DNA of 64,000 nt from Nereocystis luetkeana (Eukaryota > Sar > Phaeophyceae > Laminariales > Laminariaceae), in assembly GCA_031213475.1 (NCBI GenBank), contig JARUPZ010000034.1:3867114-3931113 (forward strand). The letters are read 5' to 3'. Position numbers and translations under genes: made by a program. The notes under the pieces are model-generated. The model was not told the origin of the DNA. It worked only from the letters and a program-made list of their open reading frames with translations, and ran no database searches. Of the stretch, positions 32,415-44,195 are shown in pieces. Positions within the stretch are counted from its first letter, which is position 1. Each line of letters starts with the position of its first letter.

Positions 32415-32625
32415 GCGGGTTAATAGAAGGAGAGTAGAGTCGGGCTCGATGCCTTGAATCAAGCCCCTATCGACTCACTCTCTCAACAGCTCCCTTCTCC
32501 CGTCATGAGGAAATAATACGACAACACAAGAATAAGTCTACTGAACAAGAGAAGCTGCCTTCCTAGCCAGTTCCAATAGTACCTGCATTCCATTTCGTTA
32601 CCACGATACTCTGGTGTTTCTACAT

Positions 32626-32690
32626 TTTTCCTATCCGAAACATGGATGCCGGCATTCGGAGCCCTTGTACACGTATGTATAATATGTCAA
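32626..32690 (+). repeat. GCCGGCATTCGGAGC dispersed repeat
   Basis: CTATCCG(A/G)A(A/G)CATGG(A/G)TGCCGGCA...CGGAGC(C/T)CTTGTA also occurs at 36380-36435. Confidence 0.75.
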
Positions 32691-32974
32691 AAATTAAAAA
32701 ACGTGACGGCAATACGAGTACAGCAGCACGTTCATAGTCGTACGTCTTTGACTCTGTATAAATATACCAGGTATGTATTATCCTTCTCGAGGGATGTGAG
32801 CGAAGCCTTCGCTTCCGATTTCATCTTGAATATAGTCTGGGACTCCAGACGCCTTCGCTTCCCTGCCTTCGTGCTAGGTATTTTGACCGCTTTCCTCGTG
32901 GGTGGCGCTCGCCGGGCTCCGACGGGTGTTCTCCCGTGCGCGCGTCTCGGAGTCTCGCGCCACCGACGGGCGCG

Positions 32975-33405
32975 GCGACCCCGAACTCGAAGGATATTTG
33001 CTGGGGAGAGGAGACACGGAGGTTCTATTTTCTTCGGCCCTGGATATTTGTTTCGCTGTTGTTCTACAGGTCCAAGGAGGGCACGCGTGAACAGCAGTCG
33101 TGTACTCAGGATCTGAACGATTGAAGGGTTGAATCTTTGTTCGGAGGATTTTTATTGGTGCACACTGACAGTCCCGTTTTTCGTGTGCGAGATCTTCGCA
33201 TCGACAGTCCCGTATTCTTGGGGGCGAGATCTTTATTTGAGATCGAAAAGATCGCTGGGGCGAGGAGACACTGAGGTTCTTTTTGCTGCGGTCCTGGAGA
33301 CTTGTTCCGCTGTTGTTGTCGACCCCGAACTCGAAGGGGGGAGGAGGCACTAGAGGTTCTATTTTCTTCGGTCCTGGAGATTTGTTTCGCTGCTGTTGCT
33401 CGGCG
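32975..33405 (+). repeat. ~95 bp degenerate tandem repeat, 3 units
   Basis: GAGGAGACAC(G/T)GAGGTTCT...GGTCCTGGAGA(C/T)TTGTTTCGCTG at ~33005, 33256 and 33340, with CCCGAACTCGAAGG before two of them. Confidence 0.85.
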
Positions 33406-33870
33406 AAGAGCTTATTATATTGTGACAGACTCGATCTTAGCTTAGTTTCTCTCCGAGGTTCGATCTCTCGGCCTTGCTGATGCGGCCGCTTTCTCCCGAC
33501 TCCCCTTCTTTGCGGGCCACCATCGGCCTGATCGACCCCCTCGGTCTTGCCTTACTCGTTGGCTGCCTTCCCTAGCCCCTCTCTCTTCGCCGGACGACTA
33601 CACGCGCCTTCTCGAGGTATCGCACCGTTCTTGGTACCAGATCGTTGCATATCCCGGTGATTGCTTTGTTGGTGTTTTATAATTCGGCACGTCTTCTGTT
33701 TGCGCCGGTGGAATGGAATGAAGGTTGTCGGGGAGTATGAATTCGGCCGAGTGCTGTGAGTTCGACAAAAAAAAAAAAAAATCACATCGGAGGGTATCAT
33801 ACAGGTGGTCATGCGTTGTACATGCTCGGACTGCTGAGGTGCATTAGAATACGAGTACCAACAACAGCAG
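33406..33870. other. No gene recognised
   Basis: Includes an A14 run at 33768. The open frames show no domain. Confidence 0.45.
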
Positions 33871-33871
33871 C

Positions 33872-34045
33872 AGTGTGTGTGTGTGTTCTTCACATTAAAC
33901 CGTTCTTTCTACCCATCGACATCCAGCACAGCCAGTGTCCGTGCCGATTCTTCAATCCTAGAAGAGATACAAGTTCTGTGGTCACAAAGCTACGCCACAG
34001 AGATACTACGCGCTACGTTGCCACGTGTGCAGTGTTCATTTCATT
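33872..34045 (-). repeat. Foldback family, half unit
   Basis: Minus-strand copy of the right half of the 34414-34800 unit: GTATCTCTGTGGCGTAGCTT, TTCTAGGATTGAAGAATCGG, GGATGTCGATGGGTAGAAAG and TTAATGTGAAGAACACACAC. Confidence 0.88.
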
Positions 34046-34413
34046 TTTTCTCTTCCTCTTCCTTTTTTGATTGATACCCTGGTACCTGGTAAGCCGTACT
34101 CAAGGAGCCGTGTGGCGTGGTTGGAAGACGAACCTGCTCTGCTCGGCTCGTATTGTCTGACGCCGAGGGGCTGGGCATAGTTGACGAACGCAGGGCGGAG
34201 ACGGCAGTCTGGGTAGCAAGGTACCAGGCGGATTAGCAGGGAGAACCTGGCTATACTACTCGTACCACAAGCTGCTGCCGCCACCTGGAAGGTGCTTTGG
34301 GCTTTGGTCTGCCTGTTATTTCCCCTTTGTTATTTTCCCTTGTTACTTTCTCCTTGGTTCTTTGTCTTACTCTGTTCACAAGCAGTGGTGTTTTTTGTTA
34401 TTTCTTCTTTTTT

Positions 34414-35027
34414 CCAGCTCGTTCTTTTTCAAGTGTTGGCCACCTCGCCTGCGGGGGGGGGGGCACGACAGATTGTTTCTCTTAGATTTTGCTTTCATTT
34501 TTCTTCTTTTTCTTTTTCGATTTGTCTACCTTGTTTTTGTTTTCTCTTTGATTGTTTCTTTTCGTTTCACTATTTCATAGATTGCGTATGTCGTGCCTGT
34601 CGTATCTAGTATGATGACATGGCTTTGCATTGCCCACTGCAGTTCACACTGCACACGTGGCAACGTAGTATCTCTGTGGCGTAGCTTTGTGACCACAGAA
34701 CTTGTATCTCTTCTAGGATTGAAGAATCGGCGCGGACACTGGTTGTGCTGGATGTCGACGGGTAGAAAGAACGGTTTAATGTGAAGAACACACACACACA
34801 CTGCAGTGGGCAATGCAAAGACATGCCATCATACTAGATACGACAGGCACGACATACGCAATCTATGAAATAGTGAAACGAAAAGAAACAATCAAAGAGA
34901 AACAAAAACAAGGTAGACAAATCGAAAGAGAAAAAGAAAAAATGAAAGCAAAATCTAGGAGAAACAATCTGTCGTGCCCCCCCCCCGCAGGCGAGGTGGC
35001 CAACACTTGAAAAAGAACGAGCTGGAG
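34414..35027. mobile_element. Foldback element: 225 bp inverted arms
   Basis: The left arm 34414-34637 (CAGCTCGTTCTTTTTCAAGTG ... TTTGCATTGCCCACTGCAGT) reappears inverted at 34796-35027 with near-identity, including the G/C run. The ~160 bp spacer (34638-34795) is itself inverted relative to 33872-34045. A related full unit is at 36473-36812. The near-identity indicates a recent event, or an inversion artefact of assembly. No transposase. Confidence 0.88.
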
Positions 35028-35029
35028 AA

Positions 35030-36375
35030 TTGCAGTAGCTCAGAGGCGTTCTACTTCGAATATGTACGTACAAAAGTTTTGTTTTCGCCGGTCGAATTGA
35101 ATGAAGGTTGTTGGAAAGTCGGACGAGTGAGAAAAACCGACCAATCGGCATCGGAGGACATCATACACAGCAGACGTTTTTCACTTCTTTTTTTTAATAT
35201 ATATATCCAGATGCGAGGTATTTATTTACTAAAGAAATGGGAGATACGGACCCGCTACGATCCTTCGTACCAAGATCGTACAATATATTATGTTCGGCTG
35301 GGTACCATTTAATGTTGAAAAACGCGTCAAGTTATTTCGGCGAGCATTACTGGAGGTAACAGGGGGTTGGAGACTGCTTGCTCCAGCTGCAAGTACTCGC
35401 AGTATGTCGGGGTTTTGTGCTGCTGTATACTGCTGCGTGTGCTACACGCATATCCAACATGAACATTTTGGGATTCACACTGAGAATACGGCCCATATCA
35501 GCAGTACTTTGCGGTTGTTCTGTATTACCGATCGATACTAGGTATCAGGTATTAGGGGTTCAATACTGCTCATACTCGCGGTATCTCGGTTGCTGCCTGT
35601 TCTCGGGATAGAGTGCGATAATGCGCGTACAGTACGCGTCCTGTTCTCGCAGTAATTTGGGCGTATTGTGCAAGTTGTTGCCTGCTGCGATGCCGTACGT
35701 ACTACCGCTGCTGCTGTTGCGCTGCTGCTGGTGTTGCGATTGGGTCTGCACAGCAGGTCCTCCTGGAGCTGCAGCAGCGATGCCTGCTATTGAAATACTA
35801 CTCCTGCTGCTGTTGCTGCTATTTTGGCTGTTGTGCTGCTGCTGCTGCTATCGCTTTCGTGTGCGGGAGAGGCCATCTCTTCTGCACAAGCGCCGTTGGA
35901 AGTAGGTACAGCTCGCCGTAGATAGGGGTGATATCGGCGTGGGTATTGGGTACTTGGCAACTCGGCAGATAAAGGGCAACCCTACTATTATCGTAAACAA
36001 AATCAAAGCAATCTCAGTTCTGCAGAAATATGATAAACCTCTCAGAACTGAGCTGATTTCTGCCCCCGCCAGCAGCAACCGAGGTCCAAAGTATCGATGA
36101 TTTCCTTGCCCATAATGATGGACGGTTCTGACTTCTGGGCTTCAGAGTAGATGGCTGAAAAATACAGCTACAATGACGTCCCAAAAAAATGCTGTAAAAG
36201 TTGGTCTATAATTCGAGTGAGACAGGCACAAAAACTGAGAACTGTCACTCGGCATTGATTGCCTTTTCCCCGCACCACTTGGCATTGCCCAGATCCTGTT
36301 CGTAACAAGATCGAATGGTGCATTTATGTCAATTTGCTTAAACAAACGCAATCACATCACTTGGCACTGAGGTAT
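35030..36375. other. CTG-rich stretch, no gene recognised
   Basis: CTG/GCTGCTG clusters (35640-35850) and repeated TACTGCTG(T/C) phrases resemble those at 30.5 kb. Frames read poly-Leu/Cys or poly-Gln and are not supported. Confidence 0.5.
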
Positions 36376-36472
36376 ATTTCCCTATCCGGAGCATGGGTGC
36401 CGGCAGGCACCCATGCGGAGCTCTTGTATATACCTCGTATGTTACAGCAGTAGTAGTAGTGGTAATGTTTCT

Positions 36473-36812
36473 TCAGCTCGTTCTGTATTGTCTGCTACAT
36501 CTATCTATCTCCTACAAGGGGGGTACAACACCTTTTTTCTTTTTTTCTTCCTTTTTTCGTTTCCCTTGTTTTCTCCATTTCATAGAATGTGTATGTCGTG
36601 CTTGTCGTATCCAGTACGATGACATGACGTTGCATTCTCTATTCTGCTTACTGCATAACAATGTACTAGGTACCTGGTATACTACTGCTGTAGTATCTCT
36701 GTGGCGTAGTTCTTTTACCACACACAGAACTTGTATCTGTCTGGGATTAAAGAATCGGCACGGACGACATTGGTTGTGCTGGATGTCGACAAGTAGAAAG
36801 AGTGACACACAC
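36473..36812 (+). repeat. Foldback family, full unit
   Basis: CAGCTCGTTCT, TATGTCGTGCTTGTCGTATCC, GTAGTATCTCTGTGGCGTAG, GATTAAAGAATCGGCACGGA, GGATGTCGACAAGTAGAAAG and GACACACACAGCAG. Diverged from 34414 and split by TACCTGGTA at 36671. Confidence 0.82.
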
Positions 36813-36814
36813 AG

Positions 36815-37650
36815 CAGTAAATATAAAATATGTACCGGCGTACCAGCTACCTGGTATCCCTGGTCCAGCAGTACGCGAACGAGTATGCGGGTATGATATT
36901 TGTATTTTTTTCTGGCTTACCGGACAGAAATCATCCCACGCTTCCACTCCAAAATCAAAAGCCCGCGGAGACGCCGGCGTGCTTGACCGCCAGATCGGGG
37001 TCCTTGGGGCCTCGCAGTCTGCCTGTCGCTGTTCGAGTTGTTGATGTTGGTGTTGGCACCGCTCCCTGTAGTACCTGTCGCTGCTGTGATGACACACGAC
37101 ACACGAGACACACGACACACAGGAAACGCAGTTCCGTACAGATACGCCGCAGAATTGAAAATACTTTTGAACCGAATGTATGAAATTAAACATGCGCGGA
37201 TATCATTTTCCATTCTTTCGGCGGATTCAACAGCTGAAAAATATGAACCCAGGTGTAAAAGGCGTTGGTGTTTTTTTCTTGTATGAAAACGTCGACGCGA
37301 GACAGAACAAACTGCAACACCATCATGTTCACACCACTGCCTCCATCAGAACGCCAGACTACCGCGTTCGTTTGCCTCAGCAGCGGTCTCCGAGCTGACT
37401 GCCCTTCCCACACTATTCCTTGTCGTAGGGCCACACTCTACTTTACTTTACTGCCGCTCTGTCGACTAATTAATTGCAGCAGTTCAACAGGAGTGATGCC
37501 ATTGATGAGGTGCTACCATGTCTTTACCTGCCTACAAGTATTCAAAAGTACAATAAGATACCAGTACCAGGTACCCGGTACACATCACTATTAATACCAC
37601 CATCACTACTCGTATGATGATGAGACGACACACGCCGCGGTCGCTCGCCT
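36815..37650. other. No gene recognised
   Basis: Several mutually overlapping frames on both strands. An ACACGACACACGAGACAC microsatellite lies at 37090-37120. Confidence 0.45.
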
Positions 37651-37653
37651 CAT

Positions 37654-38382
37654 CTATTCGCCATTACCCACCTGAACAGCGGCCGTGACACTGCCACCGT
37701 CGTCAACTGGCATCGGCCTGGCAGCTGGCCGCCGTTGGCGAAGTGCCGACCCCTGCCGCTGGGGTGGCGTGGGGCCGCCTCGGCCGGCCAGCCTTTTCCT
37801 TCTCCAACTTCTGATTCCGAAGATGCTGTCGTGGTACCAGTTGTTGGTAATGCCTCCGCGGAATAGTCGACGAGCATAGCGGATGGGCGACACCCATCCC
37901 GTGACAGCATTCTCCCCGTCCGGCCAGAGGGTTGCTTGGCCTGGGTCGGCGGCCCCCTGGGGATGCTCAATGATGACATCTCTGTGTAGCCCTTCCGCTC
38001 GTTGCTGGGTTGCCGCGGTCCTGATGCTGCTGCGACCGCTGCCGCCGCCGCCGCGCCGCAGCGGCAGCACTCCTTTCTATTGCTGCTGCTGTTGTTTTAG
38101 CCGTGTACCGCCGTAGATAATTTTCTCCCTCTGTGGCAGAACGAAAATATTTGAAGAACAATCGCGCCGGGCTCGATCCTTGAGCCGCAACCGGACCGCA
38201 TGCAGAGCGTTCGCCCCCACCACAAACACCTCGTACCGAATTGTCCCCTCCACCAAAACAAGCTGTGGCACTGCTGTTATGCTGATCGGCCGAACCTGCT
38301 GCACTGCCGGTGCTGCTGCTCGCTGCTCCCTTCTCAACTTCTTTCGATCGTTGTTTCCTCCATCCGACTTTTCATTGGTTAG
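37654..38382 (-). pseudogene. Coding-like frame broken by one TAG, unknown product
   Basis: The minus strand is open from just after a TAA at ~38385 to 37654 except for one TAG at 38077, which directly follows a run of CAG/CAA codons (LKQQQQQ) and may be a mutated Gln codon. Composition is protein-like rather than repetitive: upstream VRPISITAVPQLVLVEGTIR and RLKDRARRDCSSNIFVLPQR; downstream GLHRDVIIEHPQGAADPGQA and WVSPIRYARRLFRGGITNNW, then an Arg/Pro-rich tail. No family recognised and no ATG near the start. It could be a decayed gene, an exon with a short intron, or chance openness in GC-rich DNA. Confidence 0.3.
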
Positions 38383-38399
38383 CCCAAAAGCTTACCCCG

Positions 38400-39140
38400 C
38401 ACAATTTTGATTAGTGCTTCGAGCCGAAGAGCTTGCCCCGCACGAAACCTCATTGGCCAGGTGGTTCCGTGCGTCTGTTCCTTCCAGGCCGATCACGAAA
38501 CGGTACCAAATTCTCCCTACTTGCAAAATTTATTGGCCAACGCTCATCCCGTCGTCGGAGTCGGGCCGACTCAATGCGAATCAGACATGTACGTATGTGT
38601 ACGTACTCGTACCAGAGACCAGAGACGAATCATTTTATTATACTGTTTTAATACGTACGAGCAAAAGAATGGAAGTATTTGTGCTCGTCGCGTTTCCGTG
38701 CGCATGATGAAGGGTTTTTCGTATGGTACGTGCCAGGTAGGTGAGGAATGTAGGAACACCAGGCTGGCGGTTTTTCTTTGTACTACGACTACTTGTTGTA
38801 ACATCGTCCTTTGGCCCTAGTACTACAGCAGTACGTACTGCCATCCAGGGCAGTCACTATGTCCCACAGCAGCAGCAGCGGCGGTCTCTGTATCTATCAT
38901 GTCATCTATATTTCCTTCACGAGGTCACACACACCGTACGTAGCACGCGCGGTCTAAGCATGAAATTCACAAGCACAGCTATACGTAGCAATATGGGAAT
39001 GAGGAGCGTGACAGACGCCTTGAAGTGGTCAAACTCCTAACTCTGCCACACTCTGGCGCTTTCGGTGATCGTTTTCCATCAGTGTCCGTACGTGTGCCCC
39101 CACCTACCACTATATACTACATCCCCACGTAGGCCCTAGC
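38400..39140. other. No gene recognised
   Basis: Overlapping frames of 60-137 codons without a recognisable domain. CAGCAGCAGC at 38867. Confidence 0.45.
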
Positions 39141-39149
39141 CTTTAAGGC

Positions 39150-39770
39150 ACGCCGCAGGCGCTTTCAGGTGTGCAAAAAAAATGAGATATATATGCAAAA
39201 GGATAGGCATATATATGCCTGACGTACGTGCCTTAATTTGCCTCAACCCCTTTAGAACCGCAGTCCCGTTTTGGGGACAAACTACTTGAAATTTGAGTAG
39301 TTTGTCCCCAACACTGGACGGCGTTTCTAAAGCCTATCTATTTCAGGCATCTGCCTTATAAAAAATGCCTGAGACGTGCCTGAAACCTTCTCGGCGACCC
39401 AAGACAAACCCTGTACTAATTTCAGGTAGTTTTGTGTGAAAAAATGGAGATAGATAGGCAAAAAGATAAAGGCATACCATGTATGTGACGTGCCTTAATT
39501 TGCCTTTAACGGGCCTATATATTTCAGGCATTTGCCTTACAAAATGCCTGAGATGTATGCGCCTGAAAACTTTTCGGCGCCTCAAGACAAACCCTACACT
39601 AATTTCAAGGAAGTTTTGTGAGAATGGGCAAAATGCCTGAAAAAATGCCTGAAACTTGTTCAGCGCCCCAATGCAAATCCTAGATTATCCTAGACAAATT
39701 TCAAGTAGTTTTTGGTTTCAAGTGGTAAAAGGCCTGAAAAAATGCCTGTCAAGATCACGGACAGCGGGAC
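39150..39770 (+). repeat. 181 bp tandem repeat with GCCTGA/TGCCTTA boxes
   Basis: TTTCAGGCAT(C/T)TGCCTTA(T/C)A at 39341 and 39522, with GTGCCTTAATTTGCCT, CTTTTCGGCGCC(T)CAAGACAAACCCT and ACTAATTTCA(A)GG boxes. A partial first and third unit flank these. The first unit is interrupted by a palindromic MITE. Confidence 0.88.
39245..39333. mobile_element. Palindromic MITE inserted in a tandem unit
   Basis: AACCCCTTTAGAACCGCAG ... GGCGTTTCTAAAG sits between TTAATTTGCCT and CCTATCTATTTCAGG. The next unit has only TTAACGGG there. Copy of the 8544-8640 family. Confidence 0.88.
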
Positions 39771-40567
39771 ACTTTTTATCCCTGGGCAGGTCTGCTTACT
39801 AAGCCGGTACTCATTGGGAATCACATGCGTTGCTTGCTTAGAGATAGAAGAGCAGCTTTATTCCTTTCGTGCACGACGGAGACTGAGACCACGCTCGTGC
39901 CTCTCTGGAAAACCCCTGGTTTTCCACCTAAGATACGCCTTCCAAGTACTACAAAATACGATCCCAGTGCCAGAACCCAGGTAATTACCGGGTTTTCAAC
40001 CTCATACAAAGCAGGATCGTAACACTGAAACCTGTTCACCGCCGCAAGGAAAAATGTGTACTAAAATCACGTGGGTTGTTTTCAAGAGGTAACTCGCCTA
40101 AAATAATGCATGTAAACGTACGTACGAGGGTACTTGGCTGGGTTGTCATAACGTAGATGAGTAAATGACCTATTGCGTCGTTTCGTCGTTACACTATACC
40201 AGGTATGTATTTTATCAAGACACAACTTGCAGCGTACAGCCTAACGCCATGAAGAAATCTACGTTTCTCAAGGGGGGGCTGTGAGAACGAACAACCAAAG
40301 ATATCGGGAGACAGCATTTTCACCCCTTGACAGACAGCAACTTTTGTCTTGACAAGCCTTGACTGACACCCAACTACTAGGTTTTAGTGTGAAACACTCG
40401 ACCCTACCCCCTTGACAACGCAGGATTTGCCTTGCTTGATGTGTCTCCTGACATCTTTGCGAACAAGCGCTGTGTGGTGGCCACGGACTGCGGGGAATCT
40501 ACAAAAAATGTATCCCCTTTCCCCCAATTTTGGGAGTTCCAGACGAAGGCGTTATTTTTTTATGCCT

Positions 40568-40662
40568 TAACCCCTTTAGCACCGCAGTCCCGATTCGGGG
40601 ACAAACCAGTCTAATTCCAAATGATTTGCCCCCAAAACGGGACTGGGGTCCAAAAAGGGTTG
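40568..40662. mobile_element. Palindromic MITE, third good copy
   Basis: TAACCCCTTTAGCACCGCAG ... AAAAAGGGTTGA, arms somewhat diverged, flanked by ATGCCT on both sides, again in GCCTGA-rich repeat DNA. Confidence 0.85.
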
Positions 40663-40669
40663 AATGCCT

Positions 40670-41330
40670 GAAAGCGTGCCTGACGCGTGCCTGGCAAAAG
40701 ATAGGCAAGATAGGCACGAAAACAGTAGTTCAGGCAAGCCTGTTTCAGAAACAGTAGTTCAGGGTTATTTTTAGGCATGTCTTAAAGGCTAGGGCCTACC
40801 CCCACACAAGAAGACCATTTATAGAAGGGGATCAATAGGTGTGTCTGTTGTCTTTTCATATTTTCAAAACTTCCGAATCCCTACGTACGTATTTTACGTA
40901 GTGTTTAAAAATTGCTGCCTGTCGTCGTTTTTTGTCGTCGGTGCTCTAAAGCAGGGTACGATACAGCAGCAGTAGTATATGGATAAGCATCCAGGGCGCA
41001 GTTGGCACCTGGTATTGCTCTAATGTTGCCTGCCGCCGTTGTTCTCGTCCTTACTCCACGGTACGGAGAACAAGGGTGCAGTTGGTTCGCTTTACCCCAC
41101 ATACCGCATTAATACTCCCCCGACGACCACTACCAAAACCATCACCAAAAATGTGAACTCTCGGCGCGAGTCATGTACTTATAGCATGTGTGTATGCGGA
41201 GTTACAGTAGACAGATACGAAGTAGACGCGTGTGAAGGTGATACCTACCGAGGAGGGCAGAGGAGTGACAATAGTGACTCCATTGTCAATATTAATAGTA
41301 ATTCGTTCTTTCCGCTCATGAATCTTCTGA
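40670..41330. other. No gene recognised
   Basis: GCCTGA repeat remnants to 40800, then unique-looking DNA with frames that lack domains. Confidence 0.45.
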
Positions 41331-41337
41331 GCTGTGT

Positions 41338-41580
41338 ATCGGCTTGGATGGGCTTATTCGCCACTCTTTCAGCCCCACTACCCACCTCTCCACCTCTCCT
41401 TTTTTCTGAGCCGGGTATTGGTTCGGGTGGGCTTCCGCCTTCTCTTCCACCCCATTACCTCGCCACCGTTCCCCATTTACCGACGAAGAGCATACTACCC
41501 GCCTTCCATATACCGAGCACCGACTTGGGGGGGGCTTGCCCGTCCCTCCCTCCTGCTCCACGGACATCATTCCGCGACTA
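41338..41580 (+). repeat. ~90 bp degenerate repeat, 3 units
   Basis: CGGCTTGGATGGGCTT / GGTTCGGGTGGGCTTCCGCC / CGACTTGGGGGGGGCTTGCC, each followed by CCCCA-type pyrimidine-rich stretches. Confidence 0.6.
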
Positions 41581-41661
41581 ACCCCACCGGCAACTATGTG
41601 GTCGACGTTCACTGTGGCACACCACCCGTTGATACATTTGACCTCTTCTCCGGCCCGAAAC

Positions 41662-41730
41662 CTATGTCGGGCCTATTTCGGTCCGGTGGTGAGTCGGGCC
41701 TATTTCGGTGAGTCGGGCCTATTTCGGCCC
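41662..41730 (+). repeat. GTCGGGCCTATTTCGG repeats
   Basis: Three close copies of TCGGGCCTATTTCGG at 41667, 41693 and 41712. Confidence 0.9.
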
Positions 41731-42479
41731 ACGGCATCGCCGCCGGACCACTCGCCAGCTGCGGGAAAGGCGCCGTTGACACTGGAGCTCCTCCGGGCTT
41801 GACTTTCAGGCCACCCGTCGTCTCCCACCATCCACCATAGACGGGGCATCAGCCCCTTCTCATCCTTCGCCAGACCTTTAGTTCTTCCTAGAGACCTCAT
41901 CGCTGTGCCGCCGCCGCTGGACACCTTCCGATTACCCCCGACGATGCTTTTTTCCGTTCAACGTCAGTAGCCAAACCTCCGAGACCATCGACCCCCCCCG
42001 CCACCGTGTTTCACCTGCTGCCGTTCAAGATCATCAACCCCGCAGCCGCCGTGCGCCCACTTCGTGACCAGAGCTTCGCCACGTCCTGAACTCCGCCACG
42101 TCCGATACTATCGAGCACCGCCCCGGACCACACCCCATCCACCGCCTGCACAGCCTGCGCTACCTCCAACAGGCATTGGCGCGACCACCAGCAACCCCAT
42201 TCCGCCAGGGGACTTTCTAAAGAAATTGGTCGACTTCGATCGATGTTCACACCTTCTTCTTCGCCGACTTCATCGTCATGAACGCCCCACGGTCCGGAGC
42301 CCGACGTCGATCCTGATGTCGTCCATTCAAGATAGCTTGCGATACGATCGTCTGCGCGGCCATCCTTCACCATCTACGGCCCGTCTTCCGGAGTTCGTCA
42401 TCGAGCCTGATGACGTCCTTTGTTGTTTTCGTTTGTTTTTTTTCCCCGCGTCGAGCATTATTATTCGACTATATTAGGG

Positions 42480-43195
42480 GCTGGGCGCACGAACAACACA
42501 CCAAAAGCCTCTACGCTCCGCCACCTTTCAGTTCTTGCTAGTAGACTGGTTTTCTCCGCCGCTTCCTCGCGTGCGAGGCTCGCGAATCCTGGCGCCAAAG
42601 GACCCGCTGATGTACCCTTACCTTGTCGCTACTTAACGCCCCCCGGCGCCACCGTCAGCGCTCTCCACTTCGACCCCTCTATAGTGACCGCTGCAGCCGC
42701 TGCGCTGGCCCCCACTCTTTCCTCGCTGGTACTAAAAAGCTCACCACTTCGGGCCCTCTACACTGGCCGCTGCAGCCGCCGCGCTAGCATGCCTACCCTC
42801 CATGGCCCATATTACACGGCTCATCCCCGTCACCGACGACTACTTCGAGCCTTCTACACCGACCACACACCGGCCGTTCCAGCCACCGCTCCGGCATCTG
42901 CGCCGCGAGCACAAGACCAATTCACCGCCGCGGCCACCGCCCACGTCTACTTGGACGCACTTTTATGGCTACTGCAGAGCCTGTCACCGCGCCTGCACGC
43001 ACAGCGCGGAAAACGCACTGTTCGCCGCCACGGCCACCATAGACATCTCCTTCGACCAACCTTAAGGGGACGCTGGCACGCTCAGGAATGCGTCGTCACG
43101 TACCCGCGCGCAGGCGTTTCGGTGACATACACATCGACTTGGAATAAGAGTGAAGGGTTTGCAACTAAGATCCGTATTTCGTGGTTGTAGAATAG
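42480..43195 (+). pseudogene. Possible Ty3/gypsy pol relic
   Basis: Weak evidence. At 43114-43145 one frame reads RRFGDIHIDL and then stops, like the start of the integrase core in Ty3/gypsy elements (RF..VHVDLVGPLP). At 42523 another frame reads TFQFLLVD, like the segment after the gypsy protease (F.FLLADV..PLLG). The GC-rich, stop-poor 42060-43190 has an open 256-codon frame with Ala/Pro/Arg bias that I do not think is translated as such. No LTRs or reverse transcriptase motif (Y.DD) seen. Confidence 0.2.
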
Positions 43196-43199
43196 ATGA

Positions 43200-44090
43200 C
43201 ACAAATATACGAGAATCCCGACCCATTTTTGCACTTTTTGGGGCCCAATAACTTACTACAGTACCCATCATGGGAACGTAGTTTTGCGCCAGGTAGCATC
43301 TTCGATAGATAGCGACTGCCTAAGAGGTGTATCATGCGCCTGGAGAACAGCAGTCTTCTAGTGAAGGCATTTTCTTCATCGGTGATGTAGCCATTGTACT
43401 GCGCTCCCTTGCGTGAAATAAAACATTTTAGCGCTTTGGCGAGCTTTTTGTGCTACTCGCTCGCAAACTTTGAATACACGAAAACACCTCGTGAGTAGTT
43501 TCTCGCTGCCTACGACTACCGTCTGGCGCACTCGACGCCCTCACACAGCCCAAAATTCGACCAATTTTGACCACTGAAGCACCTCTCAGGCGGGGTGTAA
43601 ATCTCTGTTGAGAACCTGCGGGGGATCAATCTCGAGAGAAATACAAGCTGCTGTGATGAACCTCTAACAAGTCACCGTCGCTCTCCGGTCAGCACCAACC
43701 AGCCGAAGTTATAAACGCAACGTACTAAGATAGCAATGTTTTTTATGTTCCGATAAAACATCTAGAGATTAGAGCGACAGGAAACCTGGGAACCAGGGGA
43801 CGCTTGGGTGCCAGCGTCCCTTTAACGGACCATTTTACCCTCACCGCCGACCGTACACAGCGCTTTTACAGCCATCCGCGAACACCACACCATCCCCGGC
43901 TCGCGCTCGGAACCTGTAACACCCCCATTCAAAACCTCTCATTTAATTTCATCGGACCATCGGGCGTCAGCAGCGTTTCTACCGCACCGCCTGTGACCAA
44001 CATGCCTTCATCGTCTCGCGCCTAGAGCGTCGGAACGTATCCTTTTGCAAGACCTCCCATCGCGCTTCTTGGGACGTTTCTTCGTAAAAC
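43200..44090. other. No gene recognised
   Basis: Unique-looking DNA. The 73-codon frame at 43804-44025 shows no domain. Confidence 0.45.
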
Positions 44091-44097
44091 CCCTACA

Positions 44098-44195
44098 CCA
44101 TGTGGGTCTTGCCGATAACGTCAGATGTAAAGGCTTTACCTACTGAGCTATAGAGGTAGAAGATCGATCGATTACCCAGCCAGGGTACTCCTTAC
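44098..44195 (-). ncRNA. tRNA-like repeat, decayed copy
   Basis: Minus strand: TAATCGATCGATCTTC...CTATAGCTCAGTAGGTAAAG. The A box is intact and no B box is visible. Same family as 54885-54985 and 55141-55245. Confidence 0.5.

Larger units (their letters stand above)
31930..32630 (+). repeat. Same unit with two nested insertions
   Basis: The first ~37 bp match 31388, then a T18 run and the CAGATCCGGG family (31968-32165) interrupt. The unit resumes at 32168 (TCCTGAATACCCTAAG), is interrupted again by a MITE (32300-32414), and ends like the first copy. Confidence 0.88.

Noticed and set aside
31388..32630. Pair of LTRs flanking a small retroelement
   Set aside because: The interval between the two copies is too short and has no primer-binding site, polypurine tract or pol sequence; the difference between copies is explained by insertions.
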